From assembly GCA_023399295.1 (NCBI GenBank), contig JAEWQF010000038.1, forward strand, positions 1-64,000: 64,000 nt of DNA, read 5' to 3'. This stretch comes from Bacteroidota bacterium. Its GTDB lineage: Bacteria; Bacteroidota; Bacteroidia; Bacteroidales; Dysgonomonadaceae. Each line of letters opens with the position of its first letter. Position 1 is the first letter of the stretch. This document shows positions 35,232 through 44,149 of the stretch, in pieces. The notes below the pieces were generated by a model. That model was not told where the DNA came from. It made no database searches and saw only the letters and a program-made list of their open reading frames with translations. The position numbers were made by a program, and so were the translations under genes.

Positions 35232-36169
35232 ATGCGTTCTTGTCGCAGTCGCTGTTGCACGTTTTTCTTGTCGCAGTGAATCTGTTCCACCAGCTGCTCC
35301 ATTGTCTCAAACTTCTTATCAGGACGGATAAAATCGATAAACTCCACGGTCAGTGACTGATTGTAGAGATCCCCATTAAAATTGAAGACATTGACCTCCA
35401 CACTGATCTCCGGATCGGCATGCAGCGTGGGACGTGTCCCAATGTAGAGCATTCCTTCATATTTTTCGTTTCGCAGATGCACCAGCACGGCGTATACACC
35501 CAGAGCCGGCACCACTTTGTATCGTTCCCATGAGCGGATGTTCGCTGTGGGAAAACCAATGGTGCGTCCCACACGATACCCCTCCACAATCTTGCCTGAC
35601 AAGGTGTAATTGTATGACAACAGCTGGCTTGCCCCTACTACATCCCCCTCTTGCAACAGCCTGCGGATGCGGGTTGAGCTCACATTCCCTCCATCGGTCT
35701 GCCATTCGGCAGCGTTCACTACCCGCAAACCGATCTCTTTTCCGTAGCGGAGATAATCAGCATGTCCCTCCTCGCGTTGATGACCAAATCGGTGGTCATA
35801 GCCTATCAGGAGTGTCGAGACATGCAACTGTCGCTGCAATACATCCTGCATGAATGCGCGGGCGGTGAGGTTCGAGAGAGCCGCAGAAAAGGGCATTGTG
35901 ATACAGTATTCCACCCCTGTGGATGCCAACAGCTCCAACTTCTCCTCGTATCCACACAGGAGGGCCGGCTGATAATCAGCTTGTAACACCTTGCGCGGGT
36001 GCACCGGAAAAGTGATGACTGCCGAGGGCAACGACAGCAATGCAGCCTCCTTCCTAAGCTGACTGATCAGATAGCGGTGACCGGTGTGTACACCATCAAA
36101 AAAACCGACAGTAGCCACAAAGTTCCTGTTGGTCACCTTGTGATTTTTCGTAAGATCAATATGTTCCAA
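35228..36169 (-). CDS. ribF: Bifunctional riboflavin kinase/FAD synthetase
   Basis: It makes FMN from riboflavin and then FAD. In the 313-residue protein the N-terminal adenylyltransferase domain has VGFFDGVHTGHRYLI near residue 22 and the SSTRIRRLL motif near 165. The C-terminal riboflavin kinase domain has GKIVEGYRVGRTIGFPTANI near 190-209. It is the first gene of a two-gene unit with the aldo/keto reductase, whose NADPH chemistry is not obviously linked. Confidence 0.95.
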   Translation of the reverse strand: MEHIDLTKNHKVTNRNFVATVGFFDGVHTGHRYLISQLRKEAALLSLPSAVITFPVHPRKVLQADYQPALLCGYEEKLELLASTGVEYCITMPFSAALSNLTARAFMQDVLQRQLHVSTLLIGYDHRFGHQREEGHADYLRYGKEIGLRVVNAAEWQTDGGNVSSTRIRRLLQEGDVVGASQLLSYNYTLSGKIVEGYRVGRTIGFPTANIRSWERYKVVPALGVYAVLVHLRNEKYEGMLYIGTRPTLHADPEISVEVNVFNFNGDLYNQSLTVEFIDFIRPDKKFETMEQLVEQIHCDKKNVQQRLRQERI

Positions 36170-36179
36170 AATAACCCGA

Positions 36180-36209
36180 TTGTTTTCAGGAGTTGTTTCA
36201 CTACCTTTG
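36180..36209 (+). promoter_or_regulatory. Promoter upstream of the DUF1080 gene
   Basis: TTG (36180-36182), 19-base spacer, TACCTTTG (36202-36209). A second -7 element TATCTTTG lies nearer the gene at 36342-36349, so two start points are possible. The 36202 element sits within a TTTCAC...GTGAAA inverted repeat (36197-36214). Confidence 0.45.
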
Positions 36210-36408
36210 TGAAAGATAATAACGCCTGATTTGATTGTTTGGTTTGCAACACGCCATTAAAAATTGAAGAAGGCTTGTGGGACTCCCCCATCTGTTTAGA
36301 AAAAAACAGCAGCTTGGACCGGTGAAGATACGAATATTCGGTATCTTTGCAAAAGAATGAACCTGCAACCACGCAAATTAATTGTCCATATAAACTGATA
36401 ATAAAAAA

Positions 36409-37683
36409 ATGACAAAGTTACATTTATTGATTGCAATCGGAATGATTACAGGAATGACCGCCTGTGGCGGTGGTGAGAGACACAACACCCTCACGCAGGA
36501 TGAGATTGCCGGGGGATGGGAACTGCTGTTCGACGGTGAAACGCTGAATGGATGGCGTGATTACAATGGTGAGCAGCTCACAGCGCCCTGGTTTGCAGAA
36601 GAGGGAATGATCCAGGCAAAAGGGGAAGGGGCCGATGAGCATGGCTACATCGTGACCGATAAGATTTACGAAAACTTCGAACTGGTGTGGGACTGGAAGA
36701 TCGCTGACGGTGGAAACAGCGGGGTGCTCTACCATGTGGTTGAAAACCCCAAATTCACTGTTCCCTACGTCACCGGCCCGGAATACCAGCTCATCGACGA
36801 ACTCAACTTCCCCCAACCGCTCGAAGATTGGCAGAAAACGGCTGCCGACTACGCCATGCACACCACCGACCCGGAGAAAACAGAAATCAAACCGGCCGGC
36901 GAGTGGAACAGTTCCAGGATCATCTTCGACAACGGACATGTGGAACACTGGCTGAATGGCGAAAAAGTTATTGAATTTGAGGCCTGGAGCGAGGATTGGT
37001 TCACACGCAAGGCGAGCGGGAAATGGGAGAATGCACCCGAATACGGTCTGGCCCGCAAGGGGGTGATATGCCTGCAGGATCACGGCTCGGCAGCCTGGTT
37101 TCGCAACATCAAAATCAGAGAGCTGCCCCGGAAAGAAAATGATCAGATCATCACGCTCTTCAATGGCAGCGACCTGACCGGATGGGAAGTATACGGCACT
37201 GAGAAGTGGTTTGTGGAGAACGGTGAACTGATATGCGAAAGCGGTCCCGACAAACAATATGGCTACCTGGCCACCCAAGCTTATTACGATGATTTTGATC
37301 TGACACTCGAATTCAAACAGGAAGCTGACGGCAACTCAGGTGTCTTCATCCGTTCGTTCATCGAACCGGTTGCTACCGTCAATGGCTGGCAAGTGGAGGT
37401 CGCACCCAAAGGGAATGATACCGGTGGCATCTACGAATCCTACGGTCGCGGTTGGCTGGTACAAATACCCGATGAACAGGAAGAGATCCTGAAGGAGGGT
37501 GACTGGAACATGTTACGCATCCTGGTGAAGGGTGACAACGTGAAGACATTCCTCAACGGCGAAGAGATGGTTGACCTGACAGATGAGCTGATTGGAAAGG
37601 CTCAGGGTCGCATTGCCCTCCAGATTCACGATGGCGGGGGAATCAGGGTGCGCTGGCGCAATCTGAACCTGAAGAGTCTCTGA
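36409..37683 (+). CDS. Lipoprotein with two DUF1080 (3-keto-disaccharide hydrolase-type) domains
   Basis: A 424-residue lipoprotein: signal ending MTAC, with C19 lipidated. Two copies of the DUF1080 concanavalin-like domain follow, at about 35-235 and 245-424. Each begins with a LFDGETLNGW/LFNGSDLTGW motif and carries GNSGVLYH/GNSGVFIR. The family binds or cleaves glycans; some members hydrolyse 3-keto-glycosides. No SusC/SusD pair or glycosidase is adjacent. A strong hairpin follows at 37701-37743. Confidence 0.88.
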   Translation: MTKLHLLIAIGMITGMTACGGGERHNTLTQDEIAGGWELLFDGETLNGWRDYNGEQLTAPWFAEEGMIQAKGEGADEHGYIVTDKIYENFELVWDWKIADGGNSGVLYHVVENPKFTVPYVTGPEYQLIDELNFPQPLEDWQKTAADYAMHTTDPEKTEIKPAGEWNSSRIIFDNGHVEHWLNGEKVIEFEAWSEDWFTRKASGKWENAPEYGLARKGVICLQDHGSAAWFRNIKIRELPRKENDQIITLFNGSDLTGWEVYGTEKWFVENGELICESGPDKQYGYLATQAYYDDFDLTLEFKQEADGNSGVFIRSFIEPVATVNGWQVEVAPKGNDTGGIYESYGRGWLVQIPDEQEEILKEGDWNMLRILVKGDNVKTFLNGEEMVDLTDELIGKAQGRIALQIHDGGGIRVRWRNLNLKSL

Positions 37684-37700
37684 CAAGTGCCCGGCACTGA

Positions 37701-37743
37701 CACAACAAACCCTGCCCCATGACATGAGGCAGGGTTTGTTGTG
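37701..37743 (+). terminator. Hairpin terminator after the DUF1080 gene
   Basis: A perfect 16-bp stem (37701-37716 with 37728-37743) around an 11-base loop, GGCAGGGTTTGTTGTG on the right arm. There is no long U-run beyond it, but U-rich bases lie within the right arm. Confidence 0.8.
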
Positions 37744-37837
37744 AAGGGTGCTCAAAGATCGTGGCACTGTTTTTGCAATTATTCCAATAGCAAGCAGAAA
37801 GGTTGTGTCGGGATGCTTCCCATCCAAAAAAACGACC

Positions 37838-37845
37838 TACCTTTG
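37838..37845 (+). promoter_or_regulatory. -7 element for rsfS-ftsH
   Basis: TACCTTTG fits TAnnTTTG exactly, 27 bases before the rsfS ATG. No -33 match is seen. Confidence 0.5.
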
Positions 37846-37871
37846 TACCATAAACAGACTTATCATTCAGA

Positions 37872-38231
37872 ATGACAGAAAAAAACGAACTGGTAGAGAG
37901 CATCATTGAAGGCATTCAGGAGAAGAAAGGAAAAAATATCAGCTCCATTCGGCTCAAGGGTGTCACCGGAGCCATCTGCGATTACTTTGTGATCTGTGAA
38001 GGAAACACACCCACACAAGTATCAGCGCTGGCCAATTCAGTGGAGGAGTGGGTTCAAAAGAAAACAACCGAGAAACCGATCCGCATCCACGGACAACAAC
38101 AGGCAGAGTGGATTGCCATTGACTATGGGAATGTGATCGTGCACATCTTCCTGCCTGAGATGCGTTCGTTCTACAACATCGACAACCTGTGGGACGATGC
38201 AAAAACAGAACGCATTCCCGACATCTTGTAA
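37872..38231 (+). CDS. rsfS: Ribosome silencing factor RsfS
   Basis: It binds ribosomal protein uL14 on the 50S subunit and blocks joining with 30S when nutrients run out. The 119-residue length and the family core are typical: CDYFVICEGNTPTQVSALA (36-54), GQQQAEWIAIDYGNVIVHIF (about 76-95) and the ending RSFYNIDNLWDDA. It lies 100 bases before ftsH and shares its promoter; the rsfS-ftsH order is common in Bacteroidota. Confidence 0.95.
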   Translation: MTEKNELVESIIEGIQEKKGKNISSIRLKGVTGAICDYFVICEGNTPTQVSALANSVEEWVQKKTTEKPIRIHGQQQAEWIAIDYGNVIVHIFLPEMRSFYNIDNLWDDAKTERIPDIL

Positions 38232-38331
38232 AACTAATTCCCCCTGAATTTGTTACTATTTACCCAGACAACCCCTCTCTGTCAAGGCAGTTGTTCCGGA
38301 TTCAGCCAACAGGTTAAAGAATAATTCACGC

Positions 38332-40437
38332 ATGAGCAATTCTAACAGCAAAAATGACAAGCAGCCCACGCTGCGACCCAAAATAGGTGGCAACACTCCA
38401 AAAAGCCCCCTCAACCCCTACTGGATCTATGCCATTGCATTGGCAATCCTCATGGGGATGTGGTTCTTCGGCCAGGACACTTCGGTGAAGGAGGTGACAT
38501 GGTCCGATTTCCAGCAATACGTACGCGACAACCGGATCAAGAGCATCGTGGTCTTCAGCAACAAAGGCACTGCTGAGGCGATGGTGCGTGAAGAATCGGT
38601 GGGCCCTATTTTTGGCGACGATGCGGCCAAGGCAGGACGGACACCTGTGATACAAGTAGAAGGAGCATCCGCTGATGCCATTGCTGAGTTCATCGAAACC
38701 GTAAAGACAGAACAACAGTACGACATCGAGGTTCGTTTCGACACAACCTCCGAAATGTGGGGAATCCTGATCACTTTTGCTCCTTTCCTGTTGCTGATTG
38801 TGTTCTGGATCTGGATGATGCGACGCATGCAGGGCGGCGGAGGCGGTGCCGGTGGCGGCGTTTTCAGCGTCGGTAAATCAAAGGCGCAGCTCTTTGATAA
38901 AGACTCCAGTCAGAAAGTGACCTTCAGGGATGTGGCCGGTCTTTCGGAAGCAAAAGAGGAGGTGCAGGAGATCGTGGAGTTCCTCAAAAGCCCGGGCAAC
39001 TACACCAACCTGGGGGGTAAGATTCCCAAAGGAGCGCTGCTGGTGGGTCCTCCGGGTACCGGAAAGACCCTACTGGCCAAGGCGGTGGCGGGTGAGGCCA
39101 ATGTCCCATTCTTCTCCATCTCCGGTTCAGACTTCGTGGAGATGTTCGTAGGGGTGGGTGCATCACGTGTGCGCGACCTTTTCCGGCAGGCGAAGGAGAA
39201 AGCTCCCTGTATTGTCTTCATCGACGAGATCGACGCAGTGGGACGTGCCCGTGGCAAGAACACCAATTTCGGTTCGAACGACGAGCGGGAGAACACCCTC
39301 AACCAGCTGCTCACCGAAATGGACGGCTTCGGCTCAAACAGCGGTGTGATCATTCTGGCAGCCACCAACCGCGCCGATGTGCTGGACAAGGCACTGATGC
39401 GCGCAGGTCGTTTCGACCGCCAGATCTATGTGGAGCTGCCCGACCTGAACGACCGAAAGGAGATATTCAAGGTACACCTGCGTCCCATTAAAATTGATGA
39501 GTCAATCAACATCGATTTTCTGGCACGTCAGACACCCGGCTTCTCAGGTGCGGATATTGCCAATGTGTGCAACGAAGCGGCGCTGATCGCTGCCCGTAGC
39601 AAGAAGAAATTTGTACAGAAGGAAGATTTCATGAATGCGGTGGATCGTATCGTGGGCGGACTGGAGAAGAAAAACAAGATCATCACCCAGCACGAGAAGA
39701 AGTCGATCGCCATCCACGAGGCGGGCCACGCCACGCTGAGCTGGTTCCTGGAACATGCCAACCCGCTGGTGAAGGTTACCATCGTGCCACGCGGCAAGGC
39801 ACTGGGGGCTGCCTGGTACCTGCCTGAGGAGCGACAGATCACCACCAAGGAGCAGATGCTCGACGAGATGTGTGCACTCCTGGGGGGGCGTGCCGCTGAA
39901 GAGGTCTACATCGGACAGATCTCCTCGGGAGCGATGAACGACCTGGAGCGTGTAACCAAACAGGCATACGCGATGATCACCTACATGGGCATGAGCGACA
40001 AGTTGCCCAATCTGAGCTATTACGACTCCTCCGGCCAGGAGTATCCCTTCTCCAAGCCATACAGTGATGAGACGGCACAGCTGATCGACACAGAGGTGAA
40101 GGCGATGATTGCCCAACAGTATGAACGGGCGAAAAAGATCCTCACCGAGCACACTGCCGGTCACAACAAGTTGGCAGAGATCCTGCTCGAGCGGGAAATC
40201 ATATATGCCGACGATCTGGAGCATATCTTTGGCAAACGACTTTGGATCTCCCGCTCCCAGGAGATTCTCGACAGCAAGGTAGAGCTTGTCGCTCCAGATT
40301 CACTGCCCTCAAAGCCTTCCGGTTCTGATGACAGCGTATTCATCGATACAAAGGAAAAACAGGAGGAGCATCCCTCCAACAAGGAGGAAAAACAGACATC
40401 GTCTGATGAAAACGACCCGACCGCTTTTCATCAATAA
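38332..40437 (+). CDS. ftsH: ATP-dependent zinc metalloprotease FtsH
   Basis: A membrane-bound AAA+ protease that degrades misfolded membrane proteins and regulators. In the 701-residue protein two membrane helices flank a periplasmic domain (about 28-45 and 145-165), followed by a glycine-rich hinge (MQGGGGGAGGG). The AAA domain has Walker A GPPGTGKT near 238-245 and Walker B VFIDEIDAVG near 298. The zinc site HEAGH is at about 462-466. The C-terminus is long and charged (KEEKQTSSDEN). A terminator hairpin follows at 40480-40517; the cdsA gene that often comes next in this phylum is absent here. Confidence 0.97.
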   Translation: MSNSNSKNDKQPTLRPKIGGNTPKSPLNPYWIYAIALAILMGMWFFGQDTSVKEVTWSDFQQYVRDNRIKSIVVFSNKGTAEAMVREESVGPIFGDDAAKAGRTPVIQVEGASADAIAEFIETVKTEQQYDIEVRFDTTSEMWGILITFAPFLLLIVFWIWMMRRMQGGGGGAGGGVFSVGKSKAQLFDKDSSQKVTFRDVAGLSEAKEEVQEIVEFLKSPGNYTNLGGKIPKGALLVGPPGTGKTLLAKAVAGEANVPFFSISGSDFVEMFVGVGASRVRDLFRQAKEKAPCIVFIDEIDAVGRARGKNTNFGSNDERENTLNQLLTEMDGFGSNSGVIILAATNRADVLDKALMRAGRFDRQIYVELPDLNDRKEIFKVHLRPIKIDESINIDFLARQTPGFSGADIANVCNEAALIAARSKKKFVQKEDFMNAVDRIVGGLEKKNKIITQHEKKSIAIHEAGHATLSWFLEHANPLVKVTIVPRGKALGAAWYLPEERQITTKEQMLDEMCALLGGRAAEEVYIGQISSGAMNDLERVTKQAYAMITYMGMSDKLPNLSYYDSSGQEYPFSKPYSDETAQLIDTEVKAMIAQQYERAKKILTEHTAGHNKLAEILLEREIIYADDLEHIFGKRLWISRSQEILDSKVELVAPDSLPSKPSGSDDSVFIDTKEKQEEHPSNKEEKQTSSDENDPTAFHQ

Positions 40438-40479
40438 AACTGACAAGCAATAGAGAAAAACTATCACCGACGATAAAGT

Positions 40480-40517
40480 AATTAAAAGCCTGAATATCAA
40501 TGTTCAGGCTTTTAATT
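40480..40517 (+). terminator. Terminator of ftsH
   Basis: AATTAAAAGCCTGAA pairs with TTCAGGCTTTTAATT, a 15-bp perfect stem with an 8-base loop. The right arm supplies U-rich sequence for plus-strand termination, and the left arm does so for the minus strand. Confidence 0.85.
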
Positions 40518-40614
40518 TGCCCAATTGTGGACATCTGGTGGGGAATCCATCCAGACAATGTCGAACAAATGGATTGCTCTTGCCGTTATAACTTGAAACA
40601 AACAAACGACTGAA

Positions 40615-41301
40615 ATGAAAGCGATTCATAAATATCTATTGGGCGGATTTGTTGCATTGTCACTACTCAGTTGCAACCAGTCCAACGCGAACAACAAAGA
40701 TCAACAAACTAAAAACAGTGTAAATATGAAATTCGAAAAAGTAGCATTACCTTATGCAACCGATGCCCTGGAACCGGTTATCAGCAAACAAACCGTTGAA
40801 CTGCACTACGGCAAACACCACCAGGCTTACATTGACAACCTCAACAAACTGATTGTGGGTACGAAGTTCGAGAACGCAGACCTGGAAACCATCGTGAAGG
40901 AAAGCGACGGTGCCATCTTCAACAATGCCGGACAGGCACTGAATCACAACATCTATTTCACCTCTTTCAAAAAAGAGGGGGGTGGCGAACCCAAAGGAAA
41001 GCTGGCTGATGCCATCAACAAGCAGTTTGGTTCGTTCGACAAGTTCAAGGAAGAATTCAACGCAGCCGGTCTGGGTGTATTTGGTTCCGGATGGGTATGG
41101 CTGGCTAAAGATGCGGATGGCAAACTCTCCATCCTGAAAGAGAGCAATGCCGGCAACCCGCTCACCAGCGGACTGACTCCGGTGCTCGGATTCGACGTGT
41201 GGGAGCACTCCTACTACCTCGACTACCAGAACCGCCGTGCCGATCACCTGAAGGAGATTTGGAACATCATCGACTGGGAAGTTGTCGGAGCCCGTTACTG
41301 A
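40615..41301 (+). CDS. Superoxide dismutase (Fe/Mn) with lipoprotein signal
   Basis: The enzyme body starts at residue 38 (MKFEKVALPYATDALEPV) and is a normal Fe/Mn dismutase. Metal ligands lie in VELHYGKHHQAYI, ALNHNIYF and GFDVWEHSYYLDY. GSGWVWLAKD is also typical. In front is a 37-residue extension with a lipoprotein signal: KYLLGGFVALSLLSC with C20 lipidated, then a hydrophilic linker. The protein is therefore predicted to sit on the periplasmic side of a membrane. An internal ATG at 40726 could make a cytoplasmic form. It is a single-gene unit with a terminator at 41356-41388. Confidence 0.92.
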   Translation: MKAIHKYLLGGFVALSLLSCNQSNANNKDQQTKNSVNMKFEKVALPYATDALEPVISKQTVELHYGKHHQAYIDNLNKLIVGTKFENADLETIVKESDGAIFNNAGQALNHNIYFTSFKKEGGGEPKGKLADAINKQFGSFDKFKEEFNAAGLGVFGSGWVWLAKDADGKLSILKESNAGNPLTSGLTPVLGFDVWEHSYYLDYQNRRADHLKEIWNIIDWEVVGARY

Positions 41302-41311
41302 TCAACCGACA

Positions 41312-41388
41312 ACAACCGGTATCGTCCGACACCGGTTGTGGAAATAAGAAAATTGAAAGAAGGAATCCCTGTGGTTCCTTCTTTTTTT
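41312..41388 (+). terminator. Hairpin pair with U-run after the superoxide dismutase gene
   Basis: A first hairpin (ACAACCGGT with ACCGGTTGT, 41312-41339) is followed by a second (AAAGAAGGAA with TTCCTTCTTT, about 41356-41384) ending in a run of seven T (41382-41388). The second is a standard intrinsic terminator. The convergent pgeF gene ends just beyond. Confidence 0.85.
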
Positions 41389-41391
41389 ATG

Positions 41392-42222
41392 TCAGGGAAC
41401 CATCATGATGCCGGTTAACATCCGGCCGGAATGTACCGACTGTCGGCGTGCCGAGAAAAACAGATCTTCACGCTTGTAGGTACATAGGTCACTCTTCTCA
41501 ATCTTATCGGGTGTAAGACCCTGGCGGAGAAGGTCTCTTCGGATGATCTCCTTCAGGTCAATGTGCCAACGCGAGGTGGTACGCTCTTTCCTCGACAACA
41601 GGGGATCGGCGAGATCAATACCGCTTCGGGCAAATGATTCAATCACATCTTCTCCCACCTCATAGTGCTCCATCGAGATGGCAGGTCCAATTGCTGCCAG
41701 CAGATCGGCTGTGGATGTTCCAAAATCTGTTTCCATCCGTCGGATAGTTTTCCCCACAATACCTCCGGCACAACCTCTCCATCCGGCGTGGATGGCAGCT
41801 ATCACCTCTTGCCGCTTATCAAAAAGGAGAATGGGCACACAGTCGGCTGTGGTTGCACAGAGAAAGACTCCCTTTTCGCGGGTCACCGTAGCATCTACAT
41901 TGTAGAGTCTTTCCAGGGCCTCGCTTTTGCTCAGCGACAGGAATTGTTGATCAATTGTCAGCACACCGGTACCATGTCTCTGATGGGGTGTGATAAACAG
42001 GTCGGGGGTGAGGTAAAACATCCGCGCAAGTATCTCGCGGTTTTCGCTGATCTTCAACGGGTCATCATCGGAAAAGTTGCCCATGTTGAACGAAGAGAAG
42101 GGACCGTTGCTCACCCCTCCCGAGCGGGTTGTTGAAAAATGCCGTACCTTGTTTTCTGCTGCAAGCAGCTCGAACAACAACAGGTTGGGTGAATGGGGAT
42201 GAGGTACCATGGTCTGTTTCAA
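41392..42222 (-). CDS. pgeF: Purine nucleoside phosphorylase/laccase-domain protein (YfiH/LACC1 family)
   Basis: The family (DUF152) includes purine nucleoside phosphorylase and adenosine deaminase activities and an editing role in peptidoglycan synthesis in E. coli. In this 276-residue protein the zinc ligands are visible: H in TPHQRHGTGV (about 81), C in ATTADCVPI (about 125) and H in AAIHAGWRG (about 142). CAGGIVGKTI and AAIGPAISMEHYEVG complete the signature. Its ATG overlaps the obgE stop (ATGA at 42219-42222), so it is the last gene of the adk-obgE-pgeF transcript. Confidence 0.88.
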   Translation of the reverse strand: MKQTMVPHPHSPNLLLFELLAAENKVRHFSTTRSGGVSNGPFSSFNMGNFSDDDPLKISENREILARMFYLTPDLFITPHQRHGTGVLTIDQQFLSLSKSEALERLYNVDATVTREKGVFLCATTADCVPILLFDKRQEVIAAIHAGWRGCAGGIVGKTIRRMETDFGTSTADLLAAIGPAISMEHYEVGEDVIESFARSGIDLADPLLSRKERTTSRWHIDLKEIIRRDLLRQGLTPDKIEKSDLCTYKREDLFFSARRQSVHSGRMLTGIMMVP

Positions 42223-43373
42223 TCATCCAGTTCAGAGAAGTCATCCTCGTCGTACCAACCTTCCTCTTCATCCACCGATGGTTCTTCTTCCGGAAGGGTT
42301 TCATCATCCTGAAAAGCGATTGCTGAAACATCCAGGTTGCGGTGAAGCAGTGTCTTGTGTGACGCCGTCAGGGGCACCACTGCATCCCTGTTAAGTTCCT
42401 GCCAGAGGATATCTTTCAGTACCGGGATACCAAGTCCTGTAATCGACGAAATGAAGACAGTGGGCAGCTCGGGCAATGTCTGGGATATCTCATGCATCAA
42501 CTCCTCGTCGAGCATGTCAGACTTTGAGATGGCCAGCACATGTCTTTTGTCCAAGAGCTCCGGATTGTATTGCCTCAGCTCATTCAACAGGATTTCATAC
42601 TCCTTGTTGATGTCATTGGCATCGGCGGGTATCACGAAGAGCAGGAGCGAGTTCCTCTCGATGTGTCGCAAGAAGCGCAGCCCCAGCCCCTTGCCCGCAC
42701 TGGCACCCTCAATGATTCCCGGGATGTCGGCCATCACGAATGATTTGGAATCGCGGTAACTCACGATACCCAGATTGGGTTCAAGCGTGGTAAAAGGATA
42801 ATTGGCAATCTTAGGCTTGGCAGCGGAGACCACCGACAGAAGGGTCGACTTGCCGGCATTGGGAAAGCCCACCAGTCCCACATCAGCCAGCAGCTTCAAC
42901 TCCAGGATCACCCACCGCTCTTCGTAGGGCTCACCCGGCTGGGAATATCGGGGTGCCTGGTTGGTGGCGGTTTTAAAGTGCTGGTTCCCCTGACCGCCAC
43001 GTCCCCCCTTGAGCAACACGACCTCCTGGTCGTGGTCGGTGATATCGCACAGGTACTCGCCACTGTGTGCATCGTAGGCAACGGTACCGCAGGGGACCTC
43101 GATCACACGACTCTCTCCCATTTTACCGGAGCGTTGCGACTTGGAGCCGTTCTCGCCATGTTCGGCAAGGAGGTGTCGTTGGTAACGGAGGTGAAGCAAT
43201 GTCCAGTAGTTGCGATTGCCGCGCAGGATGATGCTCCCTCCATCGCCACCATCGCCGCCATCGGGGCCACCCTTGGGAATATATTTCTCTCTCCTGAAAT
43301 GGGAGGAGCCTCTTCCTCCCTTACCCGAACGACAGAAGATCTTTACGTAGTCTACAAAATTTGTTTCAGCCAT
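42219..43373 (-). CDS. obgE: GTPase ObgE
   Basis: A ribosome-associated GTPase involved in 50S assembly and stress responses. The 384-residue protein has the glycine-rich Obg fold (GKGGRGSSHFRREKYIPKGG near 17-36), the G domain with G1 GFPNAGKSTLLS near 165 and G3 DIPGIIEGA near 212, and a strongly acidic tail (DEEEGWYDEDDFSELDD). G4 is less standard: SKSD. It overlaps adk by one base (TAATG) and pgeF by four, giving tight translational coupling. Confidence 0.95.
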   Translation of the reverse strand: MAETNFVDYVKIFCRSGKGGRGSSHFRREKYIPKGGPDGGDGGDGGSIILRGNRNYWTLLHLRYQRHLLAEHGENGSKSQRSGKMGESRVIEVPCGTVAYDAHSGEYLCDITDHDQEVVLLKGGRGGQGNQHFKTATNQAPRYSQPGEPYEERWVILELKLLADVGLVGFPNAGKSTLLSVVSAAKPKIANYPFTTLEPNLGIVSYRDSKSFVMADIPGIIEGASAGKGLGLRFLRHIERNSLLLFVIPADANDINKEYEILLNELRQYNPELLDKRHVLAISKSDMLDEELMHEISQTLPELPTVFISSITGLGIPVLKDILWQELNRDAVVPLTASHKTLLHRNLDVSAIAFQDDETLPEEEPSVDEEEGWYDEDDFSELDD

Positions 43374-43951
43374 TATGATCCGGATATCGTGTCGATCACT
43401 TCCACAATCGATTCAAAAATCGATTCGACAGTTCCAACACCTTTAATCTCTTGCAACAAATCCTGTTTGCGGTAAAACTCCTTGAGGGGGGCAGTCTGTC
43501 GGTAATAGACTCTCAGCCTCGATTCAATCGTCTTACGGTTATCGTCTGCCCGGCCAGAGATGAGGCCTCTCTTGAGCAGGCGGTCAATCAGTTCTTCATC
43601 GGCTACTTCCAGGCTGATAACCAGATCTACCTTCGCATGATGCCGTTGCAACAGTTGGTTCAGTGCTTCACCCTGGGGTACCGTGCGTGGAAAACCATCA
43701 AAAATAAACCCTTTCCTATTGCTATTCCTTGCAATTAGTTCTTCCAGCATCTCAATCACCACACAGTCGGGCACCAGCTCCCCTTTCGACATATAGGAGA
43801 CAGCCAGCATTCCCAGTTCGGATGACGATTCGATCTCTTCCCTTAAGATCTCTCCGGTGGAGAGGTGTTGTAGCCCATATCGGGCAGCTATCTTTTCACC
43901 CTGTGTTCCCTTTCCTGATCCGGGAGCACCAAAAATCACTACATTCAGCAT
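43373..43951 (-). CDS. adk: Adenylate kinase
   Basis: It interconverts ATP + AMP with 2 ADP. I take the ATG at 43951 (MLNVVIFGAPGSGKGTQ), giving 192 residues. The frame is open to 44275, but that extension is not conserved-looking, and a -7 element TATCTTTG lies inside it at 43975-43982. The P-loop is GAPGSGKGT, and FDGFPRTVPQGEAL and RADDN lie further on. The LID is the short form without zinc cysteines, hence the length below the 214 residues of E. coli. It heads the adk-obgE-pgeF operon. Confidence 0.95.
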   Translation of the reverse strand: MLNVVIFGAPGSGKGTQGEKIAARYGLQHLSTGEILREEIESSSELGMLAVSYMSKGELVPDCVVIEMLEELIARNSNRKGFIFDGFPRTVPQGEALNQLLQRHHAKVDLVISLEVADEELIDRLLKRGLISGRADDNRKTIESRLRVYYRQTAPLKEFYRKQDLLQEIKGVGTVESIFESIVEVIDTISGS

Positions 43952-43974
43952 ACTTCTCAACTGTAAATTAGTTG

Positions 43975-43982
43975 CAAAGATA
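43975..43982 (-). promoter_or_regulatory. -7 element for adk-obgE-pgeF
   Basis: TATCTTTG on the minus strand, 24 bases before the adk ATG at 43951. It fits TAnnTTTG exactly; no TTTG at the usual -33 distance. It argues against the longer adk ORF. Confidence 0.5.
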
Positions 43983-44149
43983 CACCATTCCATCCGTTTC
44001 ACTTTCATTCTGATGTCATTATTCCTGTTTTTCCGTTTTTTTTCTTGCTGAAAATTGTTCTGAAAAGGCAGTTGTAGTGATTTGAACCAATGGCCTGTTA
44101 AGATGTTTAGTATGGTAAGTAAGTCTAACATCAACAATGCGTACGAACA

